Numbered from the stretch's first letter, positions 35,514-45,045 are shown. The stretch: DNA of 64,000 bases from Subtercola vilae (GCF_004923255.1 NZ_QYRT01000012.1:1-64000), one strand, 5' to 3'. Program-made: numbers and translations. The notes: generated from the sequence alone by a model not told the origin.

Positions 35514-36317
35514 TCAGTACAAGTGAGGTCGACGGTCTCCAAAGAGATCGTTATGAGGAGGGAGGGACTTGTCGCCTCGAACACCAAGAACGAGCGTCTG
35601 CACAGCGCAGCCGGATGCGTCGGGTACGGCGAACACCCAGCCTCCGCTGTCAATGACCGCAGTTCCCTCAGTCCACTCCACGCCGCGCTCCGTACCGACC
35701 CTGTCTGCGATGACCGTGGCGAGCCGCGAGGAACGCGCGGCAGCCATCGCCTGGATGATCTCCGGAGGCCGCTCACCGTTCGGCCGCGGCACTCGCGGCC
35801 AGTTCACCGGAAGCGCCAGCACGTCGGCCCCGCCCAACGCGAGCCTGCGAGGCACCTCCGGAAATTCATTGTCGTAGCAGATCGCAACACCCAACCGACC
35901 GAAGGGCACCTCGAAGAGCGCCCCGGCACTGCTTCCCTTCTCGAAAAGCCCGGCCTCCGCACCCCACAGGTGCGATTTGCGGTAGTCACCGATCCATTGA
36001 TCGCTGGTGAACACCGCGGCGGAGTTGTAGAGGTGGTGTTCGGCGCGTTCGGCATAGCCCACGACCGCAGTGACACCCGGCGCCAGAACCGCGGCGAGCT
36101 CGGACCAGAGGGGATCGTCTCGAGTGATGGAGGCCTCGGCAGCCTCATCGCGATCGGTGAAGACGTATCCGCTTGTAGCAAGTTCGGGGAGCACGATGAG
36201 TTCTGCGCCGGCGGCGACGGCATCCTTCAACGCGACCCGGATACTCTCAGCGTTGCTCGCGACCTCGCCCAGACGTATCTGGGGCGAGGTCGCGGCAACG
36301 CGGAGGGACCAAACCAT
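35514..36317 (-). CDS. Carbon-nitrogen hydrolase (nitrilase superfamily amidase)
   Basis: 267-residue amidase with the Glu-Lys-Cys triad: E in VLPELATSG, K in GDYRKSHLWG, C in AICYDNEFPE. It cleaves a nonpeptide C-N bond, probably an amide of the compound degraded by this cluster. ATG 36317 begins MVWSLRVAATSPQ, family-like; the longer frame adds 101 Arg-rich residues with no match. Last gene of the unit NTF2-like, bicupin, amidase. Confidence 0.88.
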   Translation of the reverse strand: MVWSLRVAATSPQIRLGEVASNAESIRVALKDAVAAGAELIVLPELATSGYVFTDRDEAAEASITRDDPLWSELAAVLAPGVTAVVGYAERAEHHLYNSAAVFTSDQWIGDYRKSHLWGAEAGLFEKGSSAGALFEVPFGRLGVAICYDNEFPEVPRRLALGGADVLALPVNWPRVPRPNGERPPEIIQAMAAARSSRLATVIADRVGTERGVEWTEGTAVIDSGGWVFAVPDASGCAVQTLVLGVRGDKSLPPHNDLFGDRRPHLY

Positions 36318-36340
36318 AATAGGCGTGAGAGCCTCTCGAC

Positions 36341-37492
36341 TCAGTCGTCTTCCGTCGCGGTCACCATCACTCCAACCGGAGCGAGATATCCATTCGGATC
36401 GATCATCCAGTCTGCGCGCCGGGCGGCCTCGACGACCTCCGGTGCCCAGTCCAGGTAGACGCGGTCGTCGCCGCCGTTGATGACGAGCAGTTCGCCGAAG
36501 CCCGAATCGCCACCTTCGACGCAGCGGAACTCGCGCCAGCTGCCTTCCGGTACCGAGAACGAGTCCGACGACCCGAGCTCCACGGTCGTTGTCGGGTCGC
36601 CATTCAACGTGATCTCCCACCGGCCCGATTTCACGAGCAGCGCCTGGGTCTTGTCATGGCGGTGTCGCAGGAGCCCTTCGCCCGCGGCGGCGCGAATCCA
36701 AGCGACGTTGAAAGAGTGTGGTTCGTGAATGCGCGGCACCTGGCGACGGTCTTGCGTCATACCGTAGCCGATCGCCAGGCTGAGTTCAGCACCGCCGCCG
36801 GGAAGCGCCGCGCACAGCAGGGCGTTGCGGCTGTAGACGCGATCGCCCGGCTGCACGACGCGCGTGCGCAGTTCGTCCACTGAATAGGTGGACAGCTCGT
36901 CGATGTAACGCTGCTGCATCGGCGTGATCAGCGGAACGTTCTCAGGCACGACATCGCCGGCGACGGTATCGATCAGCCGGTTGTCGGCGGTGAGGTGCAG
37001 GCCATATGACTCCGCCTCCTTGAGCACAGACGGGCCCCAGATGATGCCGCCGGGAGCATCGCGACCGAGCACGGTATAGAGGATCGCCTCATCCGGTCCC
37101 TCGTTGGTGAAACCGCGAAAGATCCAGGTGGGGATCGAGACGATGTCGCCGTCAGTGCTGACATACTCGCCCTGCTTGCCGTCTACACCCCAGCGCAGAC
37201 GGAACGTGCCGCCCAGATTGATGAAGACCTCTGCTGTGAAGTGGAGGTGGAGGTTGTTGGAGATTCCGTTGGGCATCCCGGCCGCGCCGGTGTTGAAGCC
37301 GTGGTTCTCGGTCAGGTTGACGACCTGACTCGCGTTCTGGGAGACGCCGGCCCCGATGAAGGCGTAATTCTCCTTTCGGTCCGACCCCGGTGTGCGGCAG
37401 TCGATGAACGCTGAGTTGCAGGCAACCCAGTCGCTCTTGCGGATGGTGCGTCGTTCCACTTCTGCTTGATCGATGATTACGTCGATGCTCAT
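36341..37492 (-). CDS. Bicupin protein
   Basis: 383 residues with two cupin barrels. The first has a full metal motif, HLHFTAEVFINLGG, followed by IPTWIFRGF. The second has LRHRHDKTQALLVKSG and VPEGSWREF, where the motif Glu is Gln. Cupins in catabolic clusters are often isomerases or dioxygenases; the reaction cannot be read here. Located between a double NTF2-like protein and an amidase, all on one transcript. Confidence 0.8.
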   Translation of the reverse strand: MSIDVIIDQAEVERRTIRKSDWVACNSAFIDCRTPGSDRKENYAFIGAGVSQNASQVVNLTENHGFNTGAAGMPNGISNNLHLHFTAEVFINLGGTFRLRWGVDGKQGEYVSTDGDIVSIPTWIFRGFTNEGPDEAILYTVLGRDAPGGIIWGPSVLKEAESYGLHLTADNRLIDTVAGDVVPENVPLITPMQQRYIDELSTYSVDELRTRVVQPGDRVYSRNALLCAALPGGGAELSLAIGYGMTQDRRQVPRIHEPHSFNVAWIRAAAGEGLLRHRHDKTQALLVKSGRWEITLNGDPTTTVELGSSDSFSVPEGSWREFRCVEGGDSGFGELLVINGGDDRVYLDWAPEVVEAARRADWMIDPNGYLAPVGVMVTATEDD

Positions 37493-37519
37493 GAGTGTGC
37501 TTCTTTCCGTGCTGAGTAG

Positions 37520-38500
37520 TCAGTAGATGTTGGTGGGCCCGGTAGGCTCGTCGCCGCGCATGCCAGCGATCTGGGCCCTCAGTGCGATGTCATCCCAGAG
37601 GCGCACCTCTTTAGCGAGGGCGCCTTTGTGGAAGGTGAACTGCGACATGCCCAGAACGTCGACGGGTTTGTTGGTGGTCGGCCCGTAGTTCGGCTGACCG
37701 TTGTAGGCACCGACGAACTTCCAGGTGACGGCGACCCTGAGGCCGGCGTAGCGCACGTCGTAGTTCGTCTGTATGTCGCGGACTTCGAACTCTCCTGCTG
37801 GGAATGCCTCGAGGAAGCGAAGCAGTGCGCGCCGGTATCCTTCGGGGCGGATGATCGTTCGGTTGCCGACGGTCTGCAGCACCAGGTCGCGGTTGAAGAA
37901 CGACTCGACCCTCTGAAGGTCGCGTTCGTTCCAGACAGTCTGGATCATTTCGAGTACCGATTGCACTTCGGAACGGAAATCATCCGGTCGAGGGCCGGAA
38001 TCGCCACAGACGATCGGGTCGATGGGGGCCGGTTCCAGCCAGGATCCCGCGTAACCCCGGAACGCCTGAGCGCGGGCGAGCGCGTCGAGGTCGTCCCCCC
38101 GTTCCAGGGCGCCGGCCAGTGTGTCACGCACGACCCACTCCTCGACCATGCGCCCTCGACGATAGAGGCAGTTCGCGATGGTGCGGCTGACTTCAGGAGC
38201 TTGCAGGTGGCCGGAGAGAACGAGATGTGAGCTGAGAAAGGCATCGTCGCCCCGGGCTTCCCAGATCACATCTTCGGCTTGGCCCGTTCGGTCGGGCGTG
38301 GCCGAGATGCGCATCAGAGTGCCGTGAATGACCTCTGCGCGATTGTCGATCGTTCCATAGCCCCCATGCACGATGGAGTCGGGTTCGTAGTTTTCACGGA
38401 TGAAGCTGATCGAGCGATCAACCCAGATGAGGTCTGTGACCTCGCGGATGAAATCGTCGGGGTCGGCATACGGTTGATAAGCGACCGGATCGAGAGGCAC
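37520..38500 (-). CDS. Double NTF2/SnoaL-like domain protein
   Basis: 326 residues built of two SnoaL/NTF2-like halves (VTDLIWVDRSISFIRENYEP in the first; QTVWNERDLQRVESFFNRDL in the second). Such folds are used as hydratases, isomerases or small-molecule binders. GTG 38500 is the start, with AAGGAG nine bases upstream. First gene of its operon, with a LacI-type operator 67 bases upstream. Confidence 0.82.
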   Translation of the reverse strand: MPLDPVAYQPYADPDDFIREVTDLIWVDRSISFIRENYEPDSIVHGGYGTIDNRAEVIHGTLMRISATPDRTGQAEDVIWEARGDDAFLSSHLVLSGHLQAPEVSRTIANCLYRRGRMVEEWVVRDTLAGALERGDDLDALARAQAFRGYAGSWLEPAPIDPIVCGDSGPRPDDFRSEVQSVLEMIQTVWNERDLQRVESFFNRDLVLQTVGNRTIIRPEGYRRALLRFLEAFPAGEFEVRDIQTNYDVRYAGLRVAVTWKFVGAYNGQPNYGPTTNKPVDVLGMSQFTFHKGALAKEVRLWDDIALRAQIAGMRGDEPTGPTNIY

Positions 38501-38566
38501 GCTTGCGCTCCTTCTTTGTCGTGGCCCGTTGCACTGATGCGTCACGGGCCGTGGATATTTGGCAGC

Positions 38567-38579
38567 GTATACGTATGCA
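38567..38579. promoter_or_regulatory. LacI-type operator upstream of the NTF2-like operon
   Basis: GTATACGTATGCA, reverse complement TGCATACGTATAC, identical to the site at 46422. It lies in the promoter region of the NTF2-bicupin-amidase unit and just past the lacI gene. Part of a set of five such sites in this window. Confidence 0.75.
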
Positions 38580-38617
38580 CGATTGAATGCAAGGAGACCC
38601 AGCTCGGCAACCGGAGA

Positions 38618-39622
38618 TCAGTCCGAGAGTGGTGCCGACGAGAGCGTTCGACGTTCGACAAAGGACGTCTCATATTCGACATGGAGCACGGAGGCATCGG
38701 GCTGTTCGATGCGGCGGGTGATCAGCCGAGCTGCCTCGCCAGCCATTGCGGTGAGATCGTAGGCGATTGTCGAGAGCTCGATGATCGGCCAGGAGGCCGC
38801 TGGCAGATCATCGAAACCGACGATCGACAGGTCACCGGGAACCGAAACGCCCCGTCGGCTCGCAGCGTTCAGTGCCCCGTAGGCCACGACATCGTTGGCG
38901 CAGAAGAGGAGAGTGGGGGGCGACGGCTGGCTGAGCAGCGAGGTTGTCGCCTCGTCTCCCGTGCGTGTATCGAATGGCCCGCGCCTGATGTCATCCGGAC
39001 TGAGACTGAGGCCGTTTGTCGCCAGGGCCGCGCGAAGGGCCACCTCACGGGACTGCGCCGTGCTCGTGTTGCTCGGGCCGAGTACAGCACCGATTCGAGT
39101 GTGCCCGAGAGCGACAGCCCGAGAGACGGCCGCTTCGAACCCGGCCGTTGGCTCCACTACGGTCGCGTCGGCGTCGACGAAGGATGTCGTCCGGTTGAAA
39201 TAGACGAACGGCAGACCATGGTCGCGCAGGCGCAGCGGTACGACGGAATCCACGGTCGTCGTTGCGAGGATCACCCCGTCGAGGCCGTTTGCGATCAGCC
39301 GCTCGACGATCGTGTCGTTATCTGCCGTCTCCGTGTGAAGCATGAGCTGATAGCCGAGCCGTTCCAGCTGGAGGTGAACCGGCGCAATGATGTGAGTGTA
39401 GAACTGATTCTCGATATCGGTGATGAGAAGGCCGATGCGACGGGTACGGCCGGAGGAGAGGGCTCGGCCCGCTTCGCTGGGTACATAGCCCAGCTGTTCG
39501 GCCGCAGCCCGTACCTTGGCCTTCGTCGCCTCGGAGACACGAGGGTCGTCACGAAGAGCCCGGGAGACCGTGGGCTGCGAAACGCCGGCTAGTCGCGCAA
39601 CATCCCGGCTGGTGATGGCCAT
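38618..39622 (-). CDS. LacI-family transcriptional repressor
   Basis: 334 residues: LacI helix-turn-helix and hinge (SRDVARLAGVSQPTVSRALR, GYVPSEAGRALSSGRT) and a periplasmic-binding-protein-like sensor domain (IGLLITDIENQFYTHIIAPV, SIVGFDDLPAASW). It should bind the sugar-like ligand of this cluster and control sites at 38567, 39661, 39683, 46422 and 46488. Divergent from the HisD-family/SDR/aldolase operon. ATG 39622 has GGGAAAAG upstream. Confidence 0.92.
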   Translation of the reverse strand: MAITSRDVARLAGVSQPTVSRALRDDPRVSEATKAKVRAAAEQLGYVPSEAGRALSSGRTRRIGLLITDIENQFYTHIIAPVHLQLERLGYQLMLHTETADNDTIVERLIANGLDGVILATTTVDSVVPLRLRDHGLPFVYFNRTTSFVDADATVVEPTAGFEAAVSRAVALGHTRIGAVLGPSNTSTAQSREVALRAALATNGLSLSPDDIRRGPFDTRTGDEATTSLLSQPSPPTLLFCANDVVAYGALNAASRRGVSVPGDLSIVGFDDLPAASWPIIELSTIAYDLTAMAGEAARLITRRIEQPDASVLHVEYETSFVERRTLSSAPLSD

Positions 39623-39660
39623 TTCTTTTCCCTCACAGTCGATGGAGGGTTGACCCTCCG

Positions 39661-39695
39661 TGCATACGAAAGCATAATGGCAGCATACGTATGCA
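39661..39695. promoter_or_regulatory. Two LacI-type operators in the lacI / hisD-like intergenic region
   Basis: TGCATACGAAAGC at 39661-39673 and GCATACGTATGCA at 39683-39695 (core GCATACGTATGC is a perfect palindrome). They stand between divergent lacI and the catabolic operon, consistent with autoregulation and repression of the operon. Confidence 0.78.
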
Positions 39696-39714
39696 TGGCG
39701 AAAGGAAATCAGCA

Positions 39715-41043
39715 ATGGTTGTGTACCTGAAGAGCGCTCCGACGAAATTGTTCACCGACAGCGCCCAGAGCGACGTGGCTGAGCGGGTGAAATCCATCAT
39801 CGCCACCATTCGTGAAGACGGCGACGACGCCGTTCGTCGGTACTCGCAACAGTTCGACTCGTGGTCGCCAGAGGCGTTCCGCCTCGACGATGCTCACATC
39901 GAGGCGATAATGGCCAGTCTCGATCCCCAGGTGATAGCCGACATCGAATTCGTTCAGAAGCAGGTGAGTGCCTTTGCGCAGGCTCAGCGCGACTCGCTGG
40001 TCGACATCGAGGTCGAGACGCTCCCGGGCGTCTTCCTCGGGCAGAAGCACGTGCCCGTACAGGCCGTCGGCGCATACATTCCCGGCGGCAAATACCCGCT
40101 CACTGCTTCTGCGCACATGACCATCATCACGGCGAAGATCGCTGGCGTGCCGCGTGTGGTCGCTTGCACTCCGCCCATCCGCGGGGAGATTCCCGCCGCC
40201 ACTGTCGCCGCGATGAAGCTCGCCGGTGCCGACGAGATCTACGTACTCGGCGGCGTGCAAGCGGTGACGGCGATGGCCGTCGGAACCGAAACGATGCAGC
40301 CCGTCAATATGATCGCCGGCCCAGGGAACGCGTACGTGGCCGAGGCCAAGCGCCAGTTGTTCGGTGAGGTCGGCATCGATCTGTTCGCCGGCCCGACCGA
40401 GATCATGATCGTGGCTGACGGTGAGGCGGATCCCTTCCTGACCGCCGTCGACCTGCTTTCGCAAGCGGAGCATGGCCCGGAGTCACCGGCCGTTCTGATC
40501 ACGACGTCACAGACTCTCGGCGAACAGGTGATGGCGCACATCGAGCAGTTGCTGCCAAGCATGTCGACGAGGGACTATGCCGAGCCGGCCTGGCGCGATT
40601 GGGGCCAGGTCATTGTCGTCGACGACATCGACGAGGCCTACGCTCTTGCTGACTCGTTCGCCTTCGAGCACGTGCAGATCTTCACGGAGGAGCCGCGGCT
40701 CGCCTTGGCGAAGATGCATGACTACGGGGCTCTGTTCCTCGGCGAGAACACCTGTGTGTCATACGGAGACAAAGTCATCGGCACGAATCATGTGCTGCCG
40801 ACCCTCGGCGCGGCCCGCTACACCGGCGGGTTGTGGGTAGGCAAATACCTTCGCACGGTCACGTACCAGCAGATCACCGACCCCGCCTCGTCAGGGATGC
40901 TCGGCGAAGTGTGCGGCCGTGCCGCGCGGGTTGAACTGTTCGAGGGCCACGCCCGGTCGGGAGACGCACGAGCCTGGATCCATAACGGCCGGACCTTCCC
41001 CTGGATCGAGGAGAACCTCGCTTCACGAGAGCGCGTACAGTGA
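39715..41043 (+). CDS. HisD-family dehydrogenase (HpsN-like)
   Basis: 442 residues of the HisD superfamily, paralogue of the gene at 33159. Key stretches: VGAYIPGGKYPLTASAHMTI, GPGNAYVAEAKRQLFGEVGI, DLLSQAEHGPESPAVLIT, GTNHVLPTLGAARYTGGLWV. It resembles sulfopropanediol 3-dehydrogenase-type enzymes (HpsN) more than biosynthetic HisD, from memory. ATG 39715 follows AAAGGAAA. Overlaps the SDR gene by four bases; the operon is led by two LacI operators. Confidence 0.83.
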   Translation: MVVYLKSAPTKLFTDSAQSDVAERVKSIIATIREDGDDAVRRYSQQFDSWSPEAFRLDDAHIEAIMASLDPQVIADIEFVQKQVSAFAQAQRDSLVDIEVETLPGVFLGQKHVPVQAVGAYIPGGKYPLTASAHMTIITAKIAGVPRVVACTPPIRGEIPAATVAAMKLAGADEIYVLGGVQAVTAMAVGTETMQPVNMIAGPGNAYVAEAKRQLFGEVGIDLFAGPTEIMIVADGEADPFLTAVDLLSQAEHGPESPAVLITTSQTLGEQVMAHIEQLLPSMSTRDYAEPAWRDWGQVIVVDDIDEAYALADSFAFEHVQIFTEEPRLALAKMHDYGALFLGENTCVSYGDKVIGTNHVLPTLGAARYTGGLWVGKYLRTVTYQQITDPASSGMLGEVCGRAARVELFEGHARSGDARAWIHNGRTFPWIEENLASRERVQ

Positions 41044-41798
41044 GCGCGCTCGCTGGCCGAACAGCCCTTGTGACCGGAGGCGGAAGCGGCCTCGGTGCAG
41101 CCATCGCCACCGCCTTGCACTCTGCTGGCGCTGACGTCGTCGTCGTCGGCCGTGACACCGCGAAGCTTGTCAGCGTCGTCGACCGGCTCGGAGACCGCAC
41201 CCGAGCGCTCTCGTGTGACGTGACGGACTCCGAGTCGGTCGACCGGCTGGCGATGAGTCTTGCGGACACGCCCGTGTCGATCCTGGTCAACAACGCTGGC
41301 GTGCCCGGGCCCGTGGCCTCACTCATCGACATCTCGGTCGAAGAGTGGGACGCAGTCTTCGCTGCCAATGTGCGCGGGATCTTCTTGCTCTGCAAGGCGT
41401 TCCTCCCTCCCATGGTCGAACGGGGTGCCGGAGACGTCATCAATCTCGCCTCGGTCTCGGGCAAGCGGCCTCTCCCGTTCCGCACTCCCTACTGCGCCTC
41501 CAAGATGGCCGTGATCGGGCTGACATCCACACTCGCCTTTGAAATGGGACCGGCCGGCGTCAACGTGAATACGTTGTCGCCCGGGCCCGTGGAGGGGCCG
41601 CGCATGCAACGCAACTTCAGGCTCGAAGCCGACCGTGCCGGAACGTCGATCGCCGAGGCTGAAGCGTCGTTCGTCTCGCGATCGGCGCTCGGTCGGATGG
41701 TAACGGAGGAAGAAGTCGGCCGCGCCGTGGTCGCCATGCTCGGTATGCCCGGGCTGTCCGGCGCTGACATCGACCTCTCAGCGGGAATGGTCGCATGA
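41040..41798 (+). CDS. Short-chain dehydrogenase/reductase
   Basis: 252-residue SDR: TGGGSGLG cofactor motif, NNAGVPG, catalytic Ser in ASVSGKR and YCASK, C-terminal GADIDLSAGM. Start GTG 41040 overlaps the previous stop; the end overlaps the aldolase start. Probably a second oxidation step of the same substrate as the HisD-like enzyme. Confidence 0.9.
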   Translation: MSALAGRTALVTGGGSGLGAAIATALHSAGADVVVVGRDTAKLVSVVDRLGDRTRALSCDVTDSESVDRLAMSLADTPVSILVNNAGVPGPVASLIDISVEEWDAVFAANVRGIFLLCKAFLPPMVERGAGDVINLASVSGKRPLPFRTPYCASKMAVIGLTSTLAFEMGPAGVNVNTLSPGPVEGPRMQRNFRLEADRAGTSIAEAEASFVSRSALGRMVTEEEVGRAVVAMLGMPGLSGADIDLSAGMVA

Positions 41799-42541
41799 CA
41801 TCGGGGTCTCTTCGAGCGCGAGCCGAGTCGGGCGAGCGTCTTCTCGGAGTGCTGGTGAGGATTCCCGCGGAGGAACTCGTCGAGATGGCAGCAGTCGCCG
41901 GGTTCGACTTTGTGCTCGTCGACTGTGAGCACGGGCCCGCCGACGTCGTAGCGCTGCGTCAACACATTGCTGTGGCCGCGATTCACCGTGTTCCCGTTGT
42001 GGTCCGAGTCGGCGAAAACGATCCCGGCATGATTCTGCGCGCGCTCGACCAGGGCGCCGAAGGCATCGTCGGACCCCATGTCGACACTGCCGCGGACGCT
42101 GAGGCGCTGGTCGCTGCTGCCCACTACCCCCCGATCGGCACGCGGGGCTTCGCGACGTACAGTCGTGCCGGTCGGTTCGGTGAAACCGACCCGACCGGCC
42201 ACCGTGACTGGTACCACGCGAACACACTCGTCATCGGCATGATCGAATCGCCCGCCGCGGTAGCCGAGGCAGACGCCATCGTGGCAACGTCGGGACTCGA
42301 CGGCGTGATGATCGGCCCTGCAGACCTGGCTGCATCATCCGGTACCCATGACCTCCCCGTCGCCGAGGCTATCAAATGCGTGAACACGGCCATTTCATCA
42401 GGCGGTGTTCTCCGAATGGATATCGTGAGCAGCGTCGAGGCCGCGAATGCCGCTTTTGAGCAAGGAGCGCAGCTGGTCGTGTACAACCTCGCGGCCTCGC
42501 TAATGACGCATCTGATCGGTCTGCTGACTCCGAGAAACTAG
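41795..42541 (+). CDS. HpcH/HpaI-family aldolase
   Basis: 248-residue class II pyruvate aldolase: DFVLVDCEHGPADVVALRQH, VVVRVGENDPGMILRALDQG, GTRGFATYSRAGRFG, VIGMIESPAAVAEADAI, GVMIGPADLAAS. The family splits 2-keto-3-deoxy acids to pyruvate and an aldehyde, using a divalent metal bound by the Glu of MIESP and an Asp of GPADL. The last gene of the operon, convergent with the next with a four-base overlap. Confidence 0.92.
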   Translation: MTSGSLRARAESGERLLGVLVRIPAEELVEMAAVAGFDFVLVDCEHGPADVVALRQHIAVAAIHRVPVVVRVGENDPGMILRALDQGAEGIVGPHVDTAADAEALVAAAHYPPIGTRGFATYSRAGRFGETDPTGHRDWYHANTLVIGMIESPAAVAEADAIVATSGLDGVMIGPADLAASSGTHDLPVAEAIKCVNTAISSGGVLRMDIVSSVEAANAAFEQGAQLVVYNLAASLMTHLIGLLTPRN

Positions 42542-43248
42542 GTGCGGCGCGGCGCGTTCGTGAGCCAGGGCTCGCTTGTGTGCCATGCCCGTATGGCCTC
42601 GCCAATCACATTCGCTCGTTCGAGGGGCAGGAGGTGTCCACCGTCGACGTTCGCGAGCCGTGCATTCGGCATCTCGGCCACAATCTCATGATGGAATTCG
42701 GGTGGACAGATCGCGTCGCGAATTCCTGAGATGACGAGCGTCGGGATCCGAATTCCTCGCAATGTCGGCCGCAGGTCGACGCGCGTGCCCTGCATCGCGA
42801 GCTGAGCATCGAGAGTAGATGCACTCGTTGCCGCTCCCATCTGACGAGTCCTCCGAACGAGGTCGGGGCGATGGGCGAGTGCATCGGCCGACAGGAGCGC
42901 GGGCAAGATTTCATCCTGAAGTTCTGCGGGAGTCTCGCCAGCGCTGATTCTCTCTGCCCAGGCCCTCCAGGACTCGTGTTGCGCTGGCGTCGGAGCCTTC
43001 GCGTTGGTCGATATCAGGCACAGACGCTCGACGCGCCCGGGTGCCTCCGCAGCAAGTGCCATGGCGACGATGGCGCCCAGGGACAACCCGCAGAGGACGA
43101 AAATCGGCGGAAGCTCGGCGAGCAGTCGATCGACTTGTGCACTGACGGATCGCTCGTCGAGCGCGGGTGCCAGAACATCACCGAGCCCGCAATCAGCCCA
43201 GAGATCATCCGTGCAGTTCATGCCCGGCAGAAGAACGAGCGGCCTCAT
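42538..43248 (-). CDS. Alpha/beta hydrolase
   Basis: 236 residues: LLPGMNCTDDLW (oxyanion region), nucleophile elbow GLSLGA, acid in SGIRDAICPP, base in GGHLLPLE. ATG 43248 lies two bases after the stop of the upstream permease gene, so it is the last gene of the ABC transporter operon. Likely a lactonase or esterase acting on the imported compound; substrate unknown. Confidence 0.86.
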   Translation of the reverse strand: MRPLVLLPGMNCTDDLWADCGLGDVLAPALDERSVSAQVDRLLAELPPIFVLCGLSLGAIVAMALAAEAPGRVERLCLISTNAKAPTPAQHESWRAWAERISAGETPAELQDEILPALLSADALAHRPDLVRRTRQMGAATSASTLDAQLAMQGTRVDLRPTLRGIRIPTLVISGIRDAICPPEFHHEIVAEMPNARLANVDGGHLLPLERANVIGEAIRAWHTSEPWLTNAPRRT

Positions 43249-43249
43249 C

Positions 43250-44155
43250 TCACCCCTTGACTGCACCATCGCTGAGCCCAGCGACGAGGTATTTCTGGGC
43301 GACGAGCGCGATGAAGATCACCGGGATCGTCAACAGTAGTGCGGCCGCACCCGACTGTTGAAGCATCGGGAGGGTTTGCCCGAGTTGCGTAGCGATGAAT
43401 ACGGGAACGGTCTTCGAGGAGGTGTCTGTGAGCACCAGGGCGGTGAGGTATTCCTGAAAGGCGAAGAGGAACACGAAGATACCGGCCGTGATGATGCCGG
43501 GGCCCATCAGCGGAATCATGACGCGGCGCAGGACTCCGATGCGTGTACAACCATCGAGCATCGCGGCCTCGTCGAGCTCTCGCGGAATGTCCGCGAAGAA
43601 GTTTCGGAGAAGCCAGATCGTGAACGGCTGGTTAATCGCGACCAGCGCTATGGCCAACGCGAAGGTGGTGTCGTAGATGCCAAGCGACCGGCTGATGTCG
43701 TACATCGGCAGCACCACGGCGAAGCGCGGCAGCGCCCGAAAAATGAGTGCGAGTACGAGGAGCAAGGCTGACACGTAGTTCGGGAACCGCGACAGAGCGT
43801 AGGCGGCAGGGATGCCGATCACCAGAGCGATGACCGTCGAGACGACAGCCACGACAAGGGTGTTCGTGAGGTAGTCGGCGAAGTAGGTGGTCTCCCACAG
43901 GTCAACGAAGGCTTGGAGGGTGGGCTGATAGCCCCCGAAGACGGGCGGGTTCGCGAATGCAACGTTGGTCGGTTTCGTGACGGAGAGCGTCATCCAGATG
44001 ATCGGACTCAGGGTCAGCAGACAGAACAGGCCGAGCAAGGTGCCCGTGATGATCGGCGGCCTGCGCCTGGCCCGGTTCTTCGGCATCCCCGTTCCGCCTC
44101 TCCCGGGCGCGGGAGCAATCGTTCGTGCAGGGAGTGTTCTGGAGTTGAGCGTCAT
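43250..44155 (-). CDS. Sugar-type ABC transporter permease (MalG-like)
   Basis: 301 residues, six membrane helices after a basic N-terminus, with the EAA loop DEAAMLDGCTRIGVLRRVMI. Second permease of a CUT1-type importer, translationally coupled to the first. No ATPase gene is in the cluster; actinobacteria commonly use a shared MsiK-type ATPase encoded elsewhere. Confidence 0.92.
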   Translation of the reverse strand: MTLNSRTLPARTIAPAPGRGGTGMPKNRARRRPPIITGTLLGLFCLLTLSPIIWMTLSVTKPTNVAFANPPVFGGYQPTLQAFVDLWETTYFADYLTNTLVVAVVSTVIALVIGIPAAYALSRFPNYVSALLLVLALIFRALPRFAVVLPMYDISRSLGIYDTTFALAIALVAINQPFTIWLLRNFFADIPRELDEAAMLDGCTRIGVLRRVMIPLMGPGIITAGIFVFLFAFQEYLTALVLTDTSSKTVPVFIATQLGQTLPMLQQSGAAALLLTIPVIFIALVAQKYLVAGLSDGAVKG

Positions 44156-45024
44156 CGTAGAGCCTTCGCTTCCTTGAAGATCCCCCTGATGAAGGGAATC
44201 AACATGATGAGGATGAGGATGATGGTGAGTACGTTGATCGCGCTTCCCAGGCCGAGCTCCTGCGCGCCGTTGGCGAACGCCACAGAGTAGACATAGAGCA
44301 TGATCGACTCGTTTCCGATGGCTTCCGCCTGCGGCGAGAGGGGGATCAGGTTGTCGAACATGCGCAGCACGTCCATGATCGAGATGAGCGTCACGAAACC
44401 GAGCACACCTCGGATCGTCGGGATGATCACGCTGATGTGAGTCTGCAGGGGCGACGCCCCATCGATGTTCGCCGACTCCCGCAGCTCAAGCGGCACGCCC
44501 TGTAGGCCGGCGAGAATGATGAGCATCGCGAACGGAAGCATGTGCCACACGGTGTTCGCGATGATGAGGATCGCGTTGGGCACCTGGTCGGTGAACCACA
44601 GTACCTCCCCTCCGCCCATCAGACCGATGAAGCGGTTGACCAGACCGCCGAAGTTGTCATCGAACAGCCAGGAGAAGGCGACGGCACCCACGAGGTTGGG
44701 TAGCACGTACGAGACGAGCAGCAGCCCCAGTACGATCGGGCGCGACTTCGTGAGCCTGTCGATCCCGGTCGCGATGACGTAGCCCAGCACCAGCAGAATC
44801 GCTGTCGTAATCACGGTCACCGTGACCGTGAAGAGAACTGCCCTGCCGAACCTCGGGTCGGTGAGCGCCGTGACGTAGTTGTCGAACCCGACAAAAGTGC
44901 CGGGTGTGCCGTAGCGCACGTTCTCGACGCTCCACTGGATCGTGCGGATAAGCGGGATGACGAGAAGCCCGCCCATCACCAAGAAACTCGGTGCAAAGAG
45001 CAACCAGAATTCACGCCTCTTCAT
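44152..45024 (-). CDS. Sugar-type ABC transporter permease (MalF-like)
   Basis: 290 residues, six membrane helices, EAA loop region ELRESANIDGASPLQTHISV. First permease of the importer, downstream of the binding protein and a GC-rich intercistronic hairpin. Confidence 0.92.
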   Translation of the reverse strand: MKRREFWLLFAPSFLVMGGLLVIPLIRTIQWSVENVRYGTPGTFVGFDNYVTALTDPRFGRAVLFTVTVTVITTAILLVLGYVIATGIDRLTKSRPIVLGLLLVSYVLPNLVGAVAFSWLFDDNFGGLVNRFIGLMGGGEVLWFTDQVPNAILIIANTVWHMLPFAMLIILAGLQGVPLELRESANIDGASPLQTHISVIIPTIRGVLGFVTLISIMDVLRMFDNLIPLSPQAEAIGNESIMLYVYSVAFANGAQELGLGSAINVLTIILILIMLIPFIRGIFKEAKALR

Positions 45025-45045
45025 CTGTTCATCTCCACTGACAGG

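Noticed and set aside
35514-36620. Longer start for the amidase gene (101 extra N-terminal residues)
   Set aside because: The extension is Arg/Gly-rich, lies opposite the bicupin coding frame, and the family begins at the ATG 36317.
33159-41043. Histidine biosynthesis (hisD) genes
   Set aside because: Two paralogues, no other his genes nearby, and catabolic neighbours with LacI/LysR control argue against biosynthesis.
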